In this document: in pieces, positions 58,572 through 64,000 of the stretch
How the letters are laid out: each line of letters opens with the position of its first letter
Numbering within the stretch: position 1 is the first letter of the stretch
DNA from: Diadophis punctatus similis
Lineage: Eukaryota; Chordata; Lepidosauria; Squamata; Dipsadidae
Length of the DNA: 64,000 nt
Assembly (NCBI GenBank): GCA_023053685.1
Contig: JALIGW010000014.1
Coordinates: 18,075,308 to 18,139,307, forward strand
Direction: 5' to 3'
Notes under the pieces: model-generated
Told to the model about the DNA's origin: nothing
The model's database searches: none
Seen by the model: the letters and a program-made list of their open reading frames with translations, nothing else
Made by a program: the position numbers and the translations under genes

Positions 58572-58828
58572 TACTTTTATTTATTTATTTATTTTGTGAG
58601 ATTTATATACCGCCTCACAGTGCAAGCACTCTCTAAGCGGTTTACACCAATAAGCAATGTATATTTATATTGCCCCCAACAATCTGGATCCTCATTTTAC
58701 CCACCTCGGAAGGATGGAAGGCTGAGTCAACCTTGAGCCGGTGAGATTTGAACCGTTGACCTGTGGATCAGTGTCAGCTAAAGTGGCTTGCAGTACTGCC
58801 TCTAACTGCTGCGCCACCTCGGCTCTCG
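58572..58828 (-). mobile_element. Sauria-type SINE (antisense)
   Basis: TTTGTGAGATTTATATACCG, CTCTAAGCGGTTTACA, GCCCCCAACAATCTGGATCC, GGCTGAGTCAACCTTGAGCC, CTGCTGCGCCACCTC: the complete SINE read backwards. Confidence 0.9.
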
Positions 58829-58849
58829 TGACCGTGCAACCCCGTGGCA

Positions 58850-58850
58850 T

Positions 58851-58913
<63 letters not shown>

Positions 58914-58924
58914 TTTGTTTATTT

Positions 58925-58965
<41 letters not shown>

Positions 58966-59130
58966 TCAATTCTTATATGCCGCCCTACTCCCAGAGGGAC
59001 TCAGGGCGGCGTACAGCATACACAAGAACAGCAATAGTATAATTAAAAATACGGTCATAAAAACAATTTTTAAAAATAGGAAGAGACCAACCAACGCCAT
59101 TCATACCAAGGGGGAGATTAAGATGTTCAA
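58850..59130 (-). mobile_element. L2-like LINE 3' end with (TTTA)n
   Basis: TTTA repeats at 58851-58965 followed by CTTATATGCCGCCCTACTCC and AGAGGGACTCAGGGCGGCGT. Confidence 0.8.
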
Positions 59131-59224
59131 TAATCTCTCACCTTGGGCTGCTCAGGGGCTGATAGACACACCAAATGGGGGTGATCCCGAATGGATGTTT
59201 TTTGCCAGGAAACAGACAAAATAA

Positions 59225-59440
59225 TAATAATCACAAATTGTGGTCACGTGACCACGGAACATTGCAACTACTGGTAGTTGTAAATGCAATCCGGTTGCCA
59301 AACACCTGAAATGTGATCACATGATCAGGGAAGACAACTGGTTGTAACTTCAAGGATGGTCGTAAGTAGCTTTTTTGAAGTCCATCATAACTTTGAATGG
59401 TCGTTAAATGACTGGCCGTAAGTTGAGGACTACTTTCTTG
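59225..59440. mobile_element. Tigger-like MITE fragment
   Basis: GGTCACGTGACCACGGAACA, ATCACATGATCAGGGAAGAC and GTAAGTTGAGGACTACTTT. Confidence 0.65.
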
Positions 59441-59555
59441 TAATAAGGCCGAGTCTTTGATCTAATCTGTAGTGTGTGTGTTTTTTAATGCTGGTAATAT
59501 GACATCTGGCTTACTCGTGTGTCACCAGTGATTCCTCGAACCATTTACTATTGCA

Positions 59556-60165
59556 AGACCCAATCTGGGTCGGTCACCAGGACCAGAACTTTAGCCTTCT
59601 GAGCTTTCAGACTCCTGCTGGAGCCCATCCTCAGGGAACGCCTCTCTCACCAGAATGGCTGCTTTGGCCTATTCTATGCATCGTATTTATATGATGCCTT
59701 CCTATTGGTTGATTGGTGTGTTGATGGTGGGCGACAGGCTGTTGCTTCCTTTCCTTATTGACAGTGAGAATAATTAATCGGTGGAAGAGTGCCAAGTCCT
59801 CAATTCAGCTTTGCAGCTACCAAGATTGTTGGCCGAGCAGGTACAAAGATAGCCATGGAAATGATTGGTCTGGGAAACAGGCCCTTTGTCAGTCAACAGG
59901 AGGGCTGGTTTATTACCAGCTTATCAGGTACTTAGGAGCTGATGATTGGCAGCACAAGGAAACAACAGCCAATCACTGGGCATCAACACACCAATCAACC
60001 AATAGGAAGGCATCATATAAATAGGACACATACTATTTATGTATGTACACACACGTTCCGACAGAGAGAAGTTCCCCGAGGATGGGCTTCAACACGAGTC
60101 CGAAAGCTCGGAAGACTAAAACTCTGGTCCCGGTAACCGACCCAAATATTGTCCTGGGACACGTA
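59556..60165. repeat. Unclassified palindromic repeat (GGATCCAATTTGGGT family), near-complete copy
   Basis: Left AATCTGGGTCGGTCACCAGG ... GCTTTCAGACTCCTGCTGGA; right, inverted, ACACGAGTCCGAAAGCTCGG ... CCGGTAACCGACCCAAATATT. TTCCTATTGGTTGATTGGTG and CCAATCAACCAATAGGAAGG are a second inverted pair. CATCATATAAATAGGACA at about 60011 is TATA-like. Confidence 0.8.
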
Positions 60166-60951
60166 GATTTGCCTTCATTCATTTACTATTGCTCTTTTTT
60201 TTTAAATTTTGTGGTTGCGATTTCTGTGGGCTTTTATGAATTTCCCAGTTGGCATGTGCAGAATTTCTAAACATTTCTACCCACTCCTTTAACTTCTGGC
60301 AGGAAGAAATGACAGGCAAAATCCTTGGAAGCGTTTTTTAACCGTCTTCCTGCAGAACTGTGAATAATCTTTTAAACCTACATTTCCACCAGAAATCCAT
60401 ACAGAGACAGAAGTTGTTGTTTTTTTAAAAAAATCTGAAGTGGCAACATGACCTTGCGGTTCTCATACAATTGTTTGCTATATTGCGGCTTTTTATACGC
60501 ATTGGCACTCCAAACCCTGCCTACTGTTGCTGAAGTTACAACAATTGTGGCATTGAATTGTGTTGTAAATGCAGCAGATTCTGCAGGGTGTTTGCCAGTA
60601 TTTGCTCTCCCAGGAGCAGCTGCCTTTGGAGGAAGAAATTGGCCACCATAAATGCAAGAGCAATTTGGAGACGCTGCATATGAGCTTTTGCAGATAATGC
60701 CCCAGACGTGCTTCGCCTCGGTTTCACAGGTCTGAAATTTGCCTTAGATATTATTAGTAAGGTTTTATACCTTCCTGATACATCAGTTCTCACCATGACA
60801 GCAAGCCGAAGCCTCTTTTAATAGTGCTTTTACTTGGACTAAATTTAGCCCTTGGGGATGTCACTTACCAGACCCTGGAAAAGAGGAATCTAACAACATC
60901 ACTTGCATAATTATCCTGTAATACCTATGGGTATTAATACCCCTGGGAATG
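60166..60951. other. Unassigned stretch
   Basis: Nothing recognised. Confidence 0.4.
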
Positions 60952-60959
60952 ACCTATCC

Positions 60960-61242
60960 CAGGGGTCCCCAACCCCCAGGCTGTGACCTGTTTGGAAGGC
61001 AGGTGGGCACGCTTGCATGCACAGCTCCACTTACACTTACACAAGTGGCAGGCACTCACATATGTATGTATAGCTCCATTTGTGCAAATAGTGGGCTCGC
61101 ACAAATGGAGCTTCACACGCATATGCGAGTGCCCGCCGCTCATGCAGATGGAGCTGTGCATGCAAGTGCATCTCCCTGCCACTCACAGGGAACCATTTCC
61201 TCTCCTCCCCCCCAACAAAGCCATAAAGGTAGGAGACCACTG
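60960..61242. mobile_element. hAT MITE (CCCCAACC family)
   Basis: CAGGGGTCCCCAACCCCCAG to GGTAGGAGACCACTG. TSDs ACCTATCC and ACCTAACA match at 6 of 8. Short CACAAATGGAGCT-type inverted repeats inside. Confidence 0.8.
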
Positions 61243-61372
61243 ACCTAACACAACCTAATAGAGGTTTTCCCAACCTTGGCAGATGTCTGGGGCTTCAACT
61301 CCCAGAATTCTGCAGCCAATATAATCAAAAGGAGACTTTTTAAACCTTCGACAGTGTCTACATAGGTGAGTA

Positions 61373-62026
61373 CAGGTAGTCCTCAACTTACGACCACAAT
61401 TGAGCCCAAAATTTTTGTTGCTAAGTGAGAAATTTGTTAAGTGAGTTTTGCCCCATTTTATGACTTTTCTCGCTACATTTGTTAAGTGAATCACTGCAGT
61501 TCTTAAATTAATAACACGGTTTTAAGTGAATCTAGCTTCCCCATTGACTTTGCTGGTCAGAAGGTCACAAAAGGGGATCACATACAGGGGTGGGTTCTGG
61601 CTTACCTCGCTGCCGGTTCGCTTCCTGGCGCGCCGTGCGGTGATGCGCACAGTGCTAAAAACCAGCTTCTGCACGTGCGCAGAAGCAAAAACCAAGATGG
61701 CGGCACCTATGGCGCCGTCGAGAGAACCAGTTCAGGGGCGTGTCCAGCCGGCCATCGCTGCCGGTTCGGCGAGCGGGGGGAAATTCCCGCTACCAGTTCT
61801 ATAGAACTGGTCCGGTCTGACAGGAACCCACCTCTGATCATGTGACTCCGGGACACTGCAGCCGTCGTAAATATGAGTCAGTTGCCAAGCATCCAAATGT
61901 AAATCATGTGACCATGGGATATTGCAATGATCATAAGTGTGAAAAATGGTCATAAGTCACCTTTTTCAGTGCTGTTGTAACTTCAAATTGTCATTAAATG
62001 AACGGTTGTAAGTCGAGGACTATCTG
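61373..62026. mobile_element. Tigger-like TA-type MITE containing a hAT element
   Basis: CAGGTAGTCCTCAACTTACG to AGTCGAGGACTATCTG, TA on both sides. The middle is interrupted at 61585-61836. Confidence 0.88.
61585..61836. mobile_element. hAT non-autonomous element (GGGTGGGTTC family) nested in the Tigger-like MITE
   Basis: CAGGGGTGGGTTCTGGCTTA to CTGACAGGAACCCACCTCTG. Flanks ATCACATA and ATCATGTG both derive plausibly from ATCACGTG by CpG decay, giving the 8-bp TSD. Confidence 0.88.
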
Positions 62027-62044
62027 TAATTCAGATGTGTTTGC

Positions 62045-62410
62045 ATTGCATACCTGTGTCCTCGCTTAACAACTGGTTGTTTTACAACCGTTTAGTTAAG
62101 ACAGCCACGGAACAGGTGCTTCACAATCCGTAAATTCCCGCCCCCGGCCACTATAAATGGTCATGCTGCTCACAAGGTCATGTGACTGCATGTTGGGTGG
62201 TTCAGCTTTATGATTGGTTGTGGCATTCTGTGATCACATGACCACAATTCGTAATGGTTTTTTTGGGGTTCGCTTAACGAAAGTCGTGTTTGCTTAAATG
62301 CTGGTTTGCTTAACAATCACCACAAAAATGGCCACCAAATCACTTCCAGTCATATGGCTGCCTTGACTTACGATCGTAAGCCAGAGCCCATTGTAACAAC
62401 ATTGCCAAAA
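62045..62410. mobile_element. Tigger-like MITE (divergent)
   Basis: CCTGTGTCCTCGCTTAACAA, GTGATCACATGACCACAATT and GTTTGCTTAACAATCACC. Confidence 0.6.
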
Positions 62411-62429
62411 AGGCTCTGTGAGTTGTTAA

Positions 62430-63100
62430 CCTAATCTTGCGTATAGCTTCTTCTCTGGCAATATTACACTACTAACCAGAGCATACAAAACATTTGCCAG
62501 AGCAATCCTCGAATACAGCTCACCTGTCTGGAACCCGCACTGCATATCAGACATTAATACAATTGAGAGAGTCCAGAAATATTTCACAAGAAGAGTCCTC
62601 CACTCCTCCGCTCACAACAGAATTCCTTATTCCACCAGACTTGAAATACTGGGATTAGACAATTTAGAACTACATCGCTTTCGATCTGATCTAAATGTAG
62701 TTCATAAAATCATATACCACAATGTACTACCTGTCAATGACTACTTCAGCTTCAACCGCAACAACACACGAGCACGTAATAGATACAAACTAAATGTAAA
62801 CCGCTCCAAACTTGACTGCAGAAAATACGACTTCAGCAACAGAGTGATCAATGCCTGGAGTGCACTACCTGACTCTGTGGTTTCTTCCCCAAACCCCAAA
62901 AACTTTAACCTTAGACTGTCTACAGTCGACCTCTCCTCGTTTCTAAGAGGTCTGTAAGGGGCGTGCATAAGCGCACCACTGTGCCTACCATCCCTGTCTA
63001 CTGTCCTATTGTCCGAATTTACCTATACCTACTGTGCTTTTGTTTATGTTTATACCATACCTGTTATCTTGTACACGTTTTGACAAATAAAATAAATAAT
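62430..63100 (+). mobile_element. Non-LTR retrotransposon 3' end, second copy of the 48-kb family
   Basis: From 62430 to TAA at 62955-62957 one frame is open without an ATG near its start: SGNITLLTRAYKTFARAI, EYSSPVWNPHCISDINTIER, FTRRVLHSS, LGLDNLELHRFRSDLNVVHK, ending FNLRLSTVDLSSFLRGL. The 3' UTR ends in AAATAAAATAAATAATC. It is closely similar to the 48.3-kb copy. The catalytic RT is missing. Confidence 0.84.
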
Positions 63101-63172
63101 CAAAAAATAATAAAAGTGCCTGACCACCGTAATTCTAGGCTGGATTACGGACATAAGTCAAGGACCCACAGC

Positions 63173-63544
63173 TTTTGTGACCCTGTCTTTGCCGTGGACG
63201 GGAAACCACAAAGGCTGCCCTGCAGCCCAGCCCAGAAGGAAAATGCTCTCTTTGAAAGCATCTGTGAAAAGACAGGATGGGATCACAGCTGCAGCAGCCA
63301 GATGTTGGAACAGCTGGGCTGACCCTTCCAGGAGCACAGAAGGATCAGAGCGCCCAGCAGATTCTGCAGGAGAGGCAAAAGTCTCTGGGTTATTTGATTA
63401 ATTTCACCTCTAGCTTGAATTTATTGATGCATGATGAAGCCGAGGATGTTATGAATGGGAGGAAGATCAGCATGGGGTCCTGTGTGTCCTCTCTCTTCTG
63501 TGTCTACCGCAAGACACTCCCACATGAGTGCTGAACTCAGCCAG
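63173..63544. other. Unassigned stretch before the microsatellite
   Basis: Several overlapping short frames; none convincingly coding. Confidence 0.4.
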
Positions 63545-64000
63545 TCTTCCTTCTTTCTTTCTTTCTTTCTTTCCTTCCTTCCTTCCTTCCTTCCTTCCTT
63601 CCTTCCTTCCTTCCTTCCTTCCTTCCTTCCTTCCTTCCTTCCTTCCTTCTTTCTTTCTTTCTTTCTTTTCTCCCTCCCTCCATTCTCTCTGACACCTTCC
63701 TTCCTTCCTTCCTTCCTTCCTTCCTTCTTTCCTCCCTCCCTCCCTTCCTTCTCTCTGACATCTTCCTTCTTTCCCTCTTCTCTCTATCACCTTCCTTCCT
63801 TCTTCCCTTCTTCCCTCCTTCTCTCTATCACCTTCCTTCCCTCCTTCTCTCTGACATATTCCTTCTTTCCATCTTCTCTATCACCTTCCTTCCTTCTTCC
63901 CCCCTTCTCTCTATCACCTTCCTTCCTTCACTACCTCCCTCCCTCCCTCCTTCCTTCCTTCTCTCTGACATCTTCATTCTTTCCCTCTTCTCTCTATCAC
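63545..64000. repeat. (TTTC)n/(TTCC)n microsatellite with degenerate (TCTCTCTATCACC) array
   Basis: Pure TTTC and TTCC runs to 63735. After that a longer unit (CTTCTCTCTATCACCTTCC / CTCTCTGACATCTTCC) recurs to the window end, so it is a minisatellite grown from the same motif. Confidence 0.95.

Noticed and set aside
63177..63534. Possible exon with GACCCTTCCAG acceptor
   Set aside because: All three frames are similarly open and none has clear coding bias or a recognised domain.
63467..63790. Lys/Gly/Arg-rich minus-strand protein
   Set aside because: Translation of the TTCC microsatellite.

Overview
The window is about 64 kb of vertebrate nuclear DNA without any complete host gene. It is almost certainly from a squamate reptile, most likely a snake. 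The evidence is the repeat content: tRNA-derived SINEs with the Sauria-type 3' end and (ATTGCT)n tails, many 5'-truncated CR1 LINEs, L2-like LINEs ending in (TAAA)n, an RTE-clade LINE end, a DIRS-like tyrosine-recombinase retrotransposon, Penelope-like fragments, large numbers of non-autonomous hAT and TA-flanked elements, and long TTTC, TTCC, TTTA and CA microsatellites. I could run no database search, so family names rest on recognised protein motifs, terminal repeats and target-site duplications (TSDs) read from the sequence.

Layout. 1-5 kb: Penelope-like fragments arranged tail to tail, with a hAT MITE inside one of them, then L2-like and RTE LINE ends. 5-14.8 kb: CR1 fragments, hAT MITEs, a TA-type MITE and an antisense L2. 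14.8-19.4 kb: a decayed but structurally complete DIRS element with inverted terminal repeats, an internal complementary region, gag remnants, RT, RNase H, a methylase-like domain and a tyrosine recombinase with all catalytic residues visible. 19.5-33 kb: SINE, CR1 and many MITEs. 33.6-38.3 kb: two large hAT elements of about 1.8 kb. The second carries, in antisense, the first coding exon of the ciliary gene RSPH14 with its start codon, a 5' splice donor and an X-box-like motif upstream. 38-48 kb: mostly unrecognised DNA, a 776-bp TA-flanked transposon with a 144-bp internal tandem repeat, and a 60-bp-arm hairpin. 48-64 kb: two copies of an unassigned LINE family, more CR1, L2, SINE and hAT insertions, one possible host exon near 58.4 kb, and a TTCC microsatellite.

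Main conclusions. (1) The RSPH14 fragment lies inside a hAT element bounded by perfect 8-bp duplications, so it is a gene-fragment capture and not the resident gene. (2) A second hAT MITE used the same 8-bp target next to it, giving three copies of CCCTATAC in one CR1. (3) hAT insertions in the window split cleanly into a group whose TSDs all have a central TA and a group whose TSDs never do. (4) CR1 copies are hit repeatedly at a few sites. No tRNA, rRNA, CRISPR or bacterial-type feature was seen. Two stretches, near 26.1 kb and 58.4 kb, have coding-like codon use and could be exons of an unidentified plus-strand host gene.
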